Assembly (NCBI RefSeq): GCF_018403245.1
Contig: NZ_BOSH01000014.1
Span: 62,001 to 126,000, forward strand
Direction of reading: 5' to 3'
From: Paenibacillus sp. J2TS4
Lineage (GTDB): Bacteria > Bacillota > Bacilli > Paenibacillales > NBRC-103111
Length of the DNA stretch: 64,000 nt
Each line of letters opens with the position of its first letter. The first letter of the stretch is position 1. Shown one piece after another: positions 39,001 to 45,840 of the stretch. Position numbers and translations under genes: made by a program. The notes below the pieces were generated by a model. It made no database searches and was not told the origin of the DNA. It saw nothing but the letters and a program-made list of their open reading frames with translations.

Positions 39001-39878
39001 TCAATCCGTACTCGTTGGAAGGAACATTTACTTTGTTCGAACCGGCGCGCAAGCTTGTGCCTACCAAGCGGGGAGAGCTTACCATTAAGTATAACGATTC
39101 AGTTGTCGATAACGCGGGAACGAACGTTACGGTTTTCTTCTTTAATGATAAGGGCCAGTGGGTTAATCTGGGTGGGGAAGTAGACCCGAAGAAAAATACG
39201 ATTACCGTACCTTTTGATGATTTTGGCTATTACATGGTTGCCAAATTGAGATATGGATTCAATGATATCACTAATCATCCGTGGGCACGTAATGTTCTGC
39301 AGGCTTTATACTCCAAAGGAGTTATGCCGAATCTGCGGACAGAGGATTTCGGGGTGGATGACTATACTACCCGTGGGGAGTTTGCCGCGTTGCTGGTTAA
39401 ATCCTTAAATATTCCGTTGAATTATGACGGAGTCCCGACCTTCGTTGACGTCAATCCGGGCGACCAGGCCATTACCTGGAGCTATGAATACTTGGAAACG
39501 GCAGCGAGAGCTGGTATTATTGATGGACTGGCGAACAGATACTTTGCACCGACGCAGCGTCTGAAGAGAGAACAGGCGGCAGCTATGATTGCGCGAGCTC
39601 TGGAGCTGAAGATGTCCATCAATGATGAGAAATTGCTGGCTTCGTTAGAAAAAAGCTTCAAGGATGCGGGGGACATTACCTACTACGCTCGCACAGCCGT
39701 AGAGGCGGTTAATAGGCAAGGCATCATGGTAGGGGAGCAAAATCCGCTGGCCGAAGGTGAGAAGAAGCCAACGTATAGCTTCCATCCCAAGTCCGACTTG
39801 ACGAGGGCGGAAGCAGGTCAAATTGCAGTTCGTCTTCTGCAAAAATCGACAAAGATGTTTCCTAAAAACTTAAATTAG
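36003..39878 (+). CDS. Large exported SLH-domain surface protein
   Basis: A cell-surface protein of unknown specific function. The 1291-residue product has a signal peptide (about 1-33, ending VEAA), a long central region that looks like repeated Ig-like or beta-sandwich domains, and three C-terminal SLH motifs from about residue 1087 (NHPWARNVLQALYSKGV, WSYEYLETAARAGIIDG, YARTAVEAVNRQGI). It should attach to pyruvylated wall polymer. The ATG follows AAGGAGGT at 35991-35998. It directly precedes the main S-layer gene. It could be a structural S-layer accessory protein. Confidence 0.9.
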   Translation: MLKAIFRKSISVLMAAVLLVTLFPALAKQVEAAAPNYFIPDNQQIANKANPTEVSRENSYVADTNRMTIAGTYKYVSSDSITVRVDQLINQSGKWDPDPQRYFTAAANPLSDNRFEIRNLELFSGFNKVTITGKQGNIERSDTFYIVYDDAPYLQSMKVRSDNSSAVDLNEGAAVVMEKPSGVDSTYEMQVYIDGKANNVKSILVNGRSANVLEDGTFFVPPVKLNPGKNELDFELENQSNKVSVKRTIYYYDPDQPYYKLDINHAGDGIQSLLSGKPVLTDGSTDQAVIEAGLILPYSNVAFDINNVTVTVNDPNNPGNNPVQNYLDQIVSITDVPANDGSIKYRLVEFKTKPYKITTTGLPTTGDQAVAVQLEYDEIDTTVTRYFSYLANQRLIKDIYLVEYDSAANKYVKKSKLDNSEVQNSTFYIQVEADKDIASGAVLNASLLPLGTLRVEHVRQIDNKTNIYKVTDFPTGQQQIRFSYAGTAAPYQVMVNYVSKNFIYVENYYDGQTITLDSRQSNKTLDKPKVKLIGFDANAVIKFEYSVNGITPSGFNYNGNLEFDLDPLVVGNSPGQLNYGENRLVLRAIYTDDKEIIREVTKEIRLYIVDTNVSTIERFEPVIIPSDGRAALSNGNDYNDLNRIFIDSPDILYKNDRFSTSLKKVDIVFKAGGANQVKLLHGGEVLAEFKTTNDGDPDPYNDRPKGNSVLDLNLKQGYDYDYYGNPKNFIFRLQNFDMSETGSYAFTLELKNNVGATSVQRIEIVRELASFRVLAPQPTVGDRIVVNKNFVHFDIEAEGATEVLINGERAEKRSDYGDRFILDYVGLKPQKDNAIKIVIDRPAGKINSTVNVYYAYSNQIGAQYKEQISRKHSMFEKNLELTFPKGTILRKAYPGLNNNVEQFYEDTKLLFGIADPSDGVVERMNDYGNIINYDPDQGSDNKDGNGHKIVPIEPRLSRLFTSMMNRDHFTPISDIYWISGGVGEAGRQGTTSYKPATNGLNPYSLEGTFTLFEPARKLVPTKRGELTIKYNDSVVDNAGTNVTVFFFNDKGQWVNLGGEVDPKKNTITVPFDDFGYYMVAKLRYGFNDITNHPWARNVLQALYSKGVMPNLRTEDFGVDDYTTRGEFAALLVKSLNIPLNYDGVPTFVDVNPGDQAITWSYEYLETAARAGIIDGLANRYFAPTQRLKREQAAAMIARALELKMSINDEKLLASLEKSFKDAGDITYYARTAVEAVNRQGIMVGEQNPLAEGEKKPTYSFHPKSDLTRAEAGQIAVRLLQKSTKMFPKNLN

Positions 39879-39892
39879 GGTATGATGTTGGT

Positions 39893-39923
39893 AAGAGCCT
39901 GTCTAGTTGCAGGACAGGCTCTT
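39893..39923. terminator. Strong hairpin after SLH protein gene, possible terminator
   Basis: AAGAGCCTGTC (39893-39903) and GACAGGCTCTT (39913-39923) pair perfectly over 11 bp. There is only TT before AACTATGG, so it lacks a proper T-tract; it may act as a weak terminator or a 3'-end stabiliser. Confidence 0.5.
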
Positions 39924-40160
39924 AACTATGGTAATTATTTCAGAATGACGGAAGTCCAATAAGATTGTATACTTAGATTTGCCAAGCCAGAATGCTGGGA
40001 TACATAAGTAAGCGATCGAAAATGACGTCGAATAAAGTTTAAACAACTTTTTTTCTTCTGAGCGCAACTTTTTCAACTGGAATACGTTTAATACATTGAG
40101 TAACAACGGAATACAGTGAGAACCCCAGAAATGATTGGATAAATTTCTCAAAATACACTT

Positions 40161-40188
40161 TACGACAAAGATAGGCCAATGTATAATA
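40161..40188 (+). promoter_or_regulatory. Candidate sigma-A promoter of S-layer gene
   Basis: A poor -35 (TTACGA, 40161-40166), a 16-nt spacer and perfect TATAAT (40183-40188). It would give a leader of nearly 190 nt, in keeping with long stable leaders known for S-layer genes. Confidence 0.5.
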
Positions 40189-40382
40189 GGTAAAGTGGCA
40201 TTCGAGTCTCTAGTTTTCTATGTTTACTAGTTTCTGTGACATCATGTTACAGACTTTCAATTATAGTAATGATGCTCAACTCTGGAAAGGGGGTGAATCG
40301 GCAAATGAGGGAATCGAGCTCCAATTATTGTAATACTCACACTCATGAACCGAAACGATTTCGAGGAGGAGAAAAAAAGGTT

Positions 40383-43274
40383 ATGAAGAAAAGTTTGTCT
40401 TTACTCGTAGCAATAGCTATGGTCTTCTCCATGTTTGCTTCAGTCGTATCTGCGGCTGAACCCCAAACATCTTTGGAGAGATACGAAGAACTTAAAGAAA
40501 AAGGAATCTTCGAAGGAACTGACGGCGGCGAAGCTGCCCTGGACGAGAACACCACTCGTGCACAATTCTCTAAAATCATCACTTTGCTTGCTGGTCTGTC
40601 CGAGGACGCAGCTGCTGCTAACGTCTACAGTGATCTTGACGGTGCAGGTTGGGCTGCTGGATACATCGGAGCTGTAACTAAAGCTAAATACATGGATGGT
40701 ACTTGGGATGGTGTGTTTTCTCCTTCCGGTGAAGTAACTATCGAGCAATTGGCTGCAGTTATGGCGCGTATCCTTGGATTGGCTAAGTCTAATGATGCTG
40801 TAGAAGGTAAAACTTCTGATAGCTGGGATGCTGCAGGCTATGTAGCTGCGGCTATCAAAGAAGGTCTGATCGCTGAAACAACTGATTACACAGTAGCAGC
40901 TACTCGTGCTCAACTCGTTGACGCTGCATACCCTGTTTACTACAAAGTAAACGTACCTGCTGAGCTTTCCATCACTGATGCTAAAGCTGTAGGTGCTAAG
41001 AAAGTTGAAGTTTCTTTCAACAAATCTGTTGAAGATACTAGCAAAATCAAACTGACTTTGAACAGAGGAACAGGTACTACTGCAGTAACTCTGGCTGACA
41101 AAGATGGTCTGGTATGGAATGATAGCAAATCTAAAGCTACTTTCAACACAAGCGTTGCCATGACAGAAGGTACTTACAACGTTAAGTTGGATCGTGCCGC
41201 CGCAGATAATGGCGTAGAAATTGGTACAGATTCTAAAGAGCTGAAAGTTGAAAAAGAAACAATCAAATCCATCAAGTTCAAGTCTACTAGCGATATCATT
41301 CCTCAAGCTAAAAGAGTGAATATCGATTTTGAGGCGCTGAACCAGTATAACGAACCAGCTAGCTTCCCGGCTTCCCGTCTTACCGTTCATGGCGGTAATA
41401 ACAATGTTGCCGTAACAGCTGCTAACGATATGCAAAGACTGACAGTTAATACTTTAGATGCAGTTCAAAATGGATACTTGGTAAGAGGCGGTTACTTGCC
41501 GATTACGATTATCGCTGAGAATGGTGCTGTTAGTGCTAACAAATCCTTCCAAATTGGCGATATCCAAACTGTAGGTAAAATTACTTTGAAAGAACTCGTT
41601 CTGACATCTAAGAAAGAGCGTCTGGATGCTGGAGACTTTGCTTACATCACTTATGATGCATTCGATCAATACGGTCATCCGGTTACAGACTTGGCAACTC
41701 TGGAGCAATATGCTCTTCTGAGCCACCTTCCTGGCGGAACTCTTGAAGAGTTGAAATTTGTTGACGACGAAACAGGGGATAACATTCCTGAAATTAAGTT
41801 GAAAGCTTCTAACCTGTACAATTACAACTCTGATGTTACGGTAAGTGCTATTGCTGCAGGTACTGGTGCAAGCTCGCAATTGAAGCTTGAAGTTGCTTCC
41901 TCTAAGACTCCTTACGAAGTTAGCTTTGGAAGTTTCAATGAAACAGTAGCATTCGGTGATTCTGAGAAATACATTCCGCTTATCGTAAAAGATCAATACG
42001 GACAAACTTTGTCTGCTCAAGATGTTGTTGAAGCTTTCGATAAGAAGGAAATCTTCGCATTCTCTAATGCAGGTTTAGCTGAAGTTGATGTTGTGAGAAA
42101 AGCTGGTTCCAACAAAGGAAATCTTTACATTAAAGCTGCGGCAGACGGACGTCCTGGATCCATTAACATCAGCGTACGTGTTCCTAGAACGAACAAAGAG
42201 GCTAACATTAATGTAAGCATTCAAGAAAAGCGCTATGTAAATGACGTCTATGTATCTTCTGCAATGAAAGATAAATTGCTTCCTTCTGCAGATAGCAGCT
42301 TGAAGTTGAAATTTAAAGACCAATACGGCGATGTAATTGATTTCGATCAACAAACTAACTTGGATCTTTCTAAGTACAAAGTAGTTACAGAGTTTAGCCC
42401 AGTGACTGGATCTAACGAAGTAACTAATACAACTGGCAATGCTAACACTCAATTTGTAGGTGCTGGAATTAAAGACATCAACGACACTAACATTACTTTC
42501 AAAAATAACGGTAGTGGCGAAGGTACTTACAGATTCACAGCCAGATTGTTGGGTGAGAATGATTCTGTAGTTAGAACAAGAACTGTAAACTTCGAAACGA
42601 TTAAAGCAAGTGATATCAACAAATTGACTTTCGAAATTGAAGCTTTCGACAACGGTATTTTCGCTGTTGAGAAATTCAAAGGTGAGAATTCTTCTGTAAC
42701 TGAAGATACTTACAAAGCTTACCAAAGAGAAATTAAAATTGTTGCTAAAGATTCTTCTGGTAAAACAATCGCTGTTCCATCTGATGCTATTAAAGACGCT
42801 AAGTCTTCTAACACAGATGTAGCACGAATCGTTATCGATGGCGACAAGTATAAGCTTAGCGGTAAGAAGAACGGTACTGTAAATGTCAACGTTGTACTGA
42901 ATGTTTCAGGAAATGATTACACTGCTGATCTGAGAGATATTAAGGTCGACGAAGCAGCTCCAGTAGCTCAATCCATCAGTGCAAAACATGATGGTAAGCA
43001 AAGAACTCTTGGCAAAGCTGGAACTGTTGAAATCTGGGATGATGGTATCCTTGGTGAAATTAAAGTTAAAGACCAATATGGTGTTGAGCTGAAAAATGCT
43101 CAATTGTGGCAAGGCGGATACCTGGGTGTAACTGTCGCAATTAGTAACGCCCAAGGTGGTACTGTTAAGAATAATTACGACGGTACGATAGATGTTCCAA
43201 ATTCGGTTACTTCCTTCACAGTTACTGTGAGAACTGCTAATGGATTGACTAAATCTGTTGACGTTAGCAGATAA
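40383..43274 (+). CDS. Main S-layer protein with N-terminal SLH repeats
   Basis: Probably the major S-layer protein forming the surface lattice. The 963-residue product has a signal peptide (MKKSLSLLVAIAMVFSMF..., cleavage near A24-A25), three SLH motifs (about 27-190) and a long region of Ig-like domains with recurring KDQYG and DQYG motifs. Codon use differs from neighbours: many T-ending GCT, GGT, GTA and AAC codons, as in very highly expressed genes. The ATG at 40383 follows GAGGAGGA and gives the signal peptide, but the frame is open upstream with a second strong site. A TTCG-loop terminator follows. It would bind the CsaB-modified polymer. Confidence 0.88.
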   Translation: MKKSLSLLVAIAMVFSMFASVVSAAEPQTSLERYEELKEKGIFEGTDGGEAALDENTTRAQFSKIITLLAGLSEDAAAANVYSDLDGAGWAAGYIGAVTKAKYMDGTWDGVFSPSGEVTIEQLAAVMARILGLAKSNDAVEGKTSDSWDAAGYVAAAIKEGLIAETTDYTVAATRAQLVDAAYPVYYKVNVPAELSITDAKAVGAKKVEVSFNKSVEDTSKIKLTLNRGTGTTAVTLADKDGLVWNDSKSKATFNTSVAMTEGTYNVKLDRAAADNGVEIGTDSKELKVEKETIKSIKFKSTSDIIPQAKRVNIDFEALNQYNEPASFPASRLTVHGGNNNVAVTAANDMQRLTVNTLDAVQNGYLVRGGYLPITIIAENGAVSANKSFQIGDIQTVGKITLKELVLTSKKERLDAGDFAYITYDAFDQYGHPVTDLATLEQYALLSHLPGGTLEELKFVDDETGDNIPEIKLKASNLYNYNSDVTVSAIAAGTGASSQLKLEVASSKTPYEVSFGSFNETVAFGDSEKYIPLIVKDQYGQTLSAQDVVEAFDKKEIFAFSNAGLAEVDVVRKAGSNKGNLYIKAAADGRPGSINISVRVPRTNKEANINVSIQEKRYVNDVYVSSAMKDKLLPSADSSLKLKFKDQYGDVIDFDQQTNLDLSKYKVVTEFSPVTGSNEVTNTTGNANTQFVGAGIKDINDTNITFKNNGSGEGTYRFTARLLGENDSVVRTRTVNFETIKASDINKLTFEIEAFDNGIFAVEKFKGENSSVTEDTYKAYQREIKIVAKDSSGKTIAVPSDAIKDAKSSNTDVARIVIDGDKYKLSGKKNGTVNVNVVLNVSGNDYTADLRDIKVDEAAPVAQSISAKHDGKQRTLGKAGTVEIWDDGILGEIKVKDQYGVELKNAQLWQGGYLGVTVAISNAQGGTVKNNYDGTIDVPNSVTSFTVTVRTANGLTKSVDVSR

Positions 43275-43283
43275 TGCTTCATC

Positions 43284-43312
43284 AAAGAACCCCTTCGGGG
43301 GTTCTTTTTTTT
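43284..43312 (+). terminator. Intrinsic terminator of S-layer gene
   Basis: AAAGAACCCC, loop TTCG, GGGGTTCTTT and further T residues: a very stable tetraloop hairpin, as expected for a highly expressed gene. Confidence 0.95.
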
Positions 43313-43373
43313 GCACGAATTTGCTTTAATATAGATAGCTGGAAAATTTATTATTACGACATGAGGTGACTTG

Positions 43374-43943
43374 ATGAAATCGAAATGGACATTAATAGTG
43401 GCGCCTGCTCTATTGGGAGTTGGATTATGGCTAGGATCCATTGTAACGACAAGTGCGGATAGTGGTACTGGTCAACAACCTGGGACAGTGGACGATCCGC
43501 TTGTAACCAAGAGTTATGTAGATCAGCAAATTAAGGCAATTACAGGTGGCAGTCCGGTCACGGTTGATAATGACATCGAGAAAATTAAGGAAGAAATTTT
43601 GAAAGAGCTCAAAGACGGATCAGCAACAACACCAGGAGTCTCACAAGGTATTCAAGTTGTAGAGCTTAATCCTGGTCAGATTCTTTACGCCGCTCCAGGC
43701 TCGGAAGTCATCGTCCGTAACGGTAACGCCGTCGCAGTTAGCAGTGATGATAATGGCATCCCGGATGTGACATCAGGTAAAGATTTATCCGCAGGCACCG
43801 TGGTGGAATTGAATCATTTATTATTGTTTCCAAGAGAAGGCCGCGGTATACAATCCGACTCGAGCAATAAAGAGGTCATGTTTGTGATGGTTAAAGGGAA
43901 TCATATGGTGGTCAATGAAGACGGATCCAAGGTAACTCCATAA
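43374..43943 (+). CDS. Unrecognised exported or membrane-anchored protein
   Basis: I do not recognise this family. The 189-residue product has a short basic start and a hydrophobic segment (about 6-24) consistent with a signal or anchor, then a Thr/Gly-rich linker, a short KIKEEILKELK helix, and a C-terminal beta-rich domain with two similar halves beginning VVELNPGQILYA and VVELNHLLLFPR. The ATG at 43374 follows GAGGTGAC. It lies between the S-layer gene and the SASP gene. A wall-associated or spore-related role would be a guess. Confidence 0.7.
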   Translation: MKSKWTLIVAPALLGVGLWLGSIVTTSADSGTGQQPGTVDDPLVTKSYVDQQIKAITGGSPVTVDNDIEKIKEEILKELKDGSATTPGVSQGIQVVELNPGQILYAAPGSEVIVRNGNAVAVSSDDNGIPDVTSGKDLSAGTVVELNHLLLFPREGRGIQSDSSNKEVMFVMVKGNHMVVNEDGSKVTP

Positions 43944-44031
43944 TTTTACCCGTCATGGCATTAAGTTATACGTTTGCTGGCTGGTGGACAAGCCATACTA
44001 CGGTTACCGGAACGCAAGGAGGTGACTTTAA

Positions 44032-44319
44032 ATGGCAAACAACAACAAAGTCGTGCCAGCGAGCAAACAAGCCTTGGATCAAATGAAGTACGAAATAGCC
44101 GCAGAATTAGGTCTTCCTGTAGGGCAGCATTATTATGCTCAGGTTCAGGCAGGGGCCGATTCAGAATTTGCCGCAGAATTAGGAACTCCAATGGCTTTCT
44201 CCAATAGCGGAAAAGATTATTGGGGCCATATTGCTACTCGAGATACCGGAGCGGTAGGCGGAACGATTACCAAAAGATTAATCCAAAAAGCGGAAGAAGC
44301 TCTTTTTTCTTTATATTAA
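44032..44319 (+). CDS. Alpha/beta-type small acid-soluble spore protein, extended form
   Basis: SASPs coat and protect spore DNA and are degraded by the GPR protease on germination. The 95-residue product has the ALDQMKYEIAAELGL motif and the C-terminal ATRDTGAVGGTITKRLIQKAEEAL motif of the family. It is longer than usual (about 60-75) because an extra segment carries a second AAELG box (SEFAAELG), suggesting a duplicated protease site. The ATG follows AAGGAGGTGAC. A CATACTA box at 43994-44000 resembles a sigma-G -10 but no -35 was found. Confidence 0.9.
   Translation: MANNNKVVPASKQALDQMKYEIAAELGLPVGQHYYAQVQAGADSEFAAELGTPMAFSNSGKDYWGHIATRDTGAVGGTITKRLIQKAEEALFSLY
44098..44183 (+). repeat. 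In-frame 14-nt direct repeat in SASP gene
   Basis: GCCGCAGAATTAGG occurs at 44098-44111 and 44170-44183, 72 bases (24 codons) apart, and the preceding codons are also similar. It encodes AAELG twice. Confidence 0.85.
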
Positions 44320-44339
44320 ATAATTCAAATAGTCACTGA

Positions 44340-44368
44340 TTGACACCTTTAGACAAATAAAGTACTAT
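44340..44368 (+). promoter_or_regulatory. Candidate sigma-A promoter of metK
   Basis: Perfect TTGACA (44340-44345), a 17-bp spacer and TACTAT (44363-44368). It lies upstream of the hairpin at 44387-44423, so transcripts would have to pass that terminator to reach metK. Confidence 0.55.
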
Positions 44369-44386
44369 GAATAAATGAGGTTACTC

Positions 44387-44423
44387 CCAACCGTCTTTCT
44401 TCAATGGAGAAGGTTGGTTTTTT
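44387..44423 (+). terminator. Terminator-like hairpin between SASP and metK
   Basis: CCAACC (44387-44392) pairs with GGTTGG (44412-44417), with an inner TTCT/AGAA helix, followed by six T residues. It may end the SASP transcript or act as an attenuator in the metK leader. Confidence 0.7.
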
Positions 44424-44459
44424 GTGTAAGGCATACTTTCGATTAGGGAGGTCGAAGAA

Positions 44460-45662
44460 TTGACGACTTCAAGTAATAGACGTTTATTTACTTCAGAATC
44501 GGTGACAGAAGGGCACCCGGATAAAATTTGCGATCAGATCTCCGATGCGGTTTTGGATGCTTTTCTTAAAGAGGACCCCAATGCTCGTGTAGCTTGTGAA
44601 GTTTCGGTTGCGACAGGCTTGGTGCTGGTCATTGGTGAGATCTCCAGCCGTGCGGATTACATTGATATTCCTGCCATTGTACGTAATACTATTAAAGAAA
44701 TTGGCTACACCCGTGCCAAATACGGTTTTGATTACAAAACCTGTGCTGTACTTACATCATTAAACGAACAATCCGCCGATATCGCACAGGGAGTAGACCG
44801 TGCCCTCGAAGCGAGAGAGGGACAGATGTCGGACGAGGAGATTGAAGCATTGGGCGCTGGAGATCAGGGGCTTATGTTTGGGTTTGCTGTTAATGAGACT
44901 CCAGAGTATATGCCTATGCCTATAGCGCTTGCGCACCGGTTATCCCGGCGGTTATCCGAAGTTAGAAAGAATGGAACACTCGACTACCTGCGTCCAGATG
45001 GAAAGACTCAGGTGACGGTTGAGTATGAAGGGGATAAACCAGTTAGAGTGGACACCATTGTTGTTTCTACTCAGCATGCTGAAGAAATTTCGCTGGAGCA
45101 AATTCAGAAGGATATTAAAGAGCATGTAATTAGCCCTATTGTTCCTAAAGAGTATTTGGACGATGAAACTAAATATTTTATTAACCCAACCGGACGATTT
45201 GTAATCGGGGGCCCTCAAGGGGATGCCGGATTAACCGGCCGCAAAATTATTGTGGATACTTACGGTGGCTATGCTCGTCATGGCGGCGGGGCATTCTCTG
45301 GTAAAGACCCGACTAAAGTAGACCGTTCTGCTGCTTATGCGGCTCGTTATGTGGCTAAGAACATTGTAGCTGCGGGATTAGCGGATAAATGCGAAATTCA
45401 ATTGGCTTATGCCATTGGAGTAGCTCGTCCGGTGTCGATTTCTGTGGATACCTTCGGAACAGGTAAAGTAAGTGAAGATAAGCTGGTGGAATTGATCCGC
45501 AAGCATTTTGACCTTCGTTCAGCAGGAATCATTAAGGAGCTTGGCTTAAGACAGCCTCTGTACAAGCAGACCGCTGCTTATGGTCATTTTGGCCGCACAG
45601 ATCTCGACCTTCCTTGGGAAAGAACGGATAAGGCAGAGGTTCTTAAACAGGAAGCTTTGTAG
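44460..45662 (+). CDS. metK: S-adenosylmethionine synthetase
   Basis: MetK makes S-adenosylmethionine from methionine and ATP. The 400-residue product has [21 protein letters not shown], the [15 protein letters not shown]-binding motif and [19 protein letters not shown], all diagnostic. The start is TTG at 44460 after AGGGAGGTC. No SAM-I (S-box) riboswitch could be found in the 140-nt region upstream, unlike metK of Bacillus. A terminator follows. Confidence 0.98.
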   Translation: MTTSSNRRLFTSESVTEGHPDKICDQISDAVLDAFLKEDPNARVACEVSVATGLVLVIGEISSRADYIDIPAIVRNTIKEIGYTRAKYGFDYKTCAVLTSLNEQSADIAQGVDRALEAREGQMSDEEIEALGAGDQGLMFGFAVNETPEYMPMPIALAHRLSRRLSEVRKNGTLDYLRPDGKTQVTVEYEGDKPVRVDTIVVSTQHAEEISLEQIQKDIKEHVISPIVPKEYLDDETKYFINPTGRFVIGGPQGDAGLTGRKIIVDTYGGYARHGGGAFSGKDPTKVDRSAAYAARYVAKNIVAAGLADKCEIQLAYAIGVARPVSISVDTFGTGKVSEDKLVELIRKHFDLRSAGIIKELGLRQPLYKQTAAYGHFGRTDLDLPWERTDKAEVLKQEAL

Positions 45663-45721
45663 TAATTTACTTTCCTATTATGCTTATTAGACATGAATTC
45701 TTAAATAGTATTTGAAATTCT

Positions 45722-45751
45722 CCGCCTATCCTAAGATGGGCGGTTTTTTTT
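45722..45751 (+). terminator. Intrinsic terminator of metK
   Basis: CCGCCTATC, loop CTAA, GATGGGCGG (one T-G pair) followed by eight T residues. Confidence 0.9.
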
Positions 45752-45840
45752 GTCGATTAACGTAACTTTTTGCCTTCTAGTAGAGTCTAATATAACAGAC
45801 AAATAAAGAGAGACTACTAGATTTGGAGGAGAGAAAAGAA

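Larger units (their letters stand above)
39879..40382 (+). other. 504-nt gap and long leader of S-layer gene
   Basis: It holds the SLH-gene hairpin, roughly 240 bases of AT-rich sequence with no convincing gene, a promoter (40161-40188), a hairpin TCTGTGAC/GTTACAGA (40233-40253) and two ribosome-binding sites for in-frame starts (40286-40293 and 40363-40370). Confidence 0.65.

Noticed and set aside
39903-40151. 82-residue minus-strand frame upstream of the S-layer gene
   Set aside because: No good ribosome site, no family resemblance, AT-rich non-coding appearance.
40440-41435. 331-residue minus-strand frame opposite the S-layer gene
   Set aside because: The Ser/Cys/Phe-rich composition is what antisense of this codon-biased gene would give; no start signals.
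43994-44000. Sigma-G promoter for the SASP gene
   Set aside because: CATACTA fits a -10 but no -35 could be found at 17-18 bases, so it was not listed as a promoter.
44320-44459. SAM-I riboswitch upstream of metK
   Set aside because: The region is too short and lacks the conserved S-box core; only a simple hairpin with T-run is seen.
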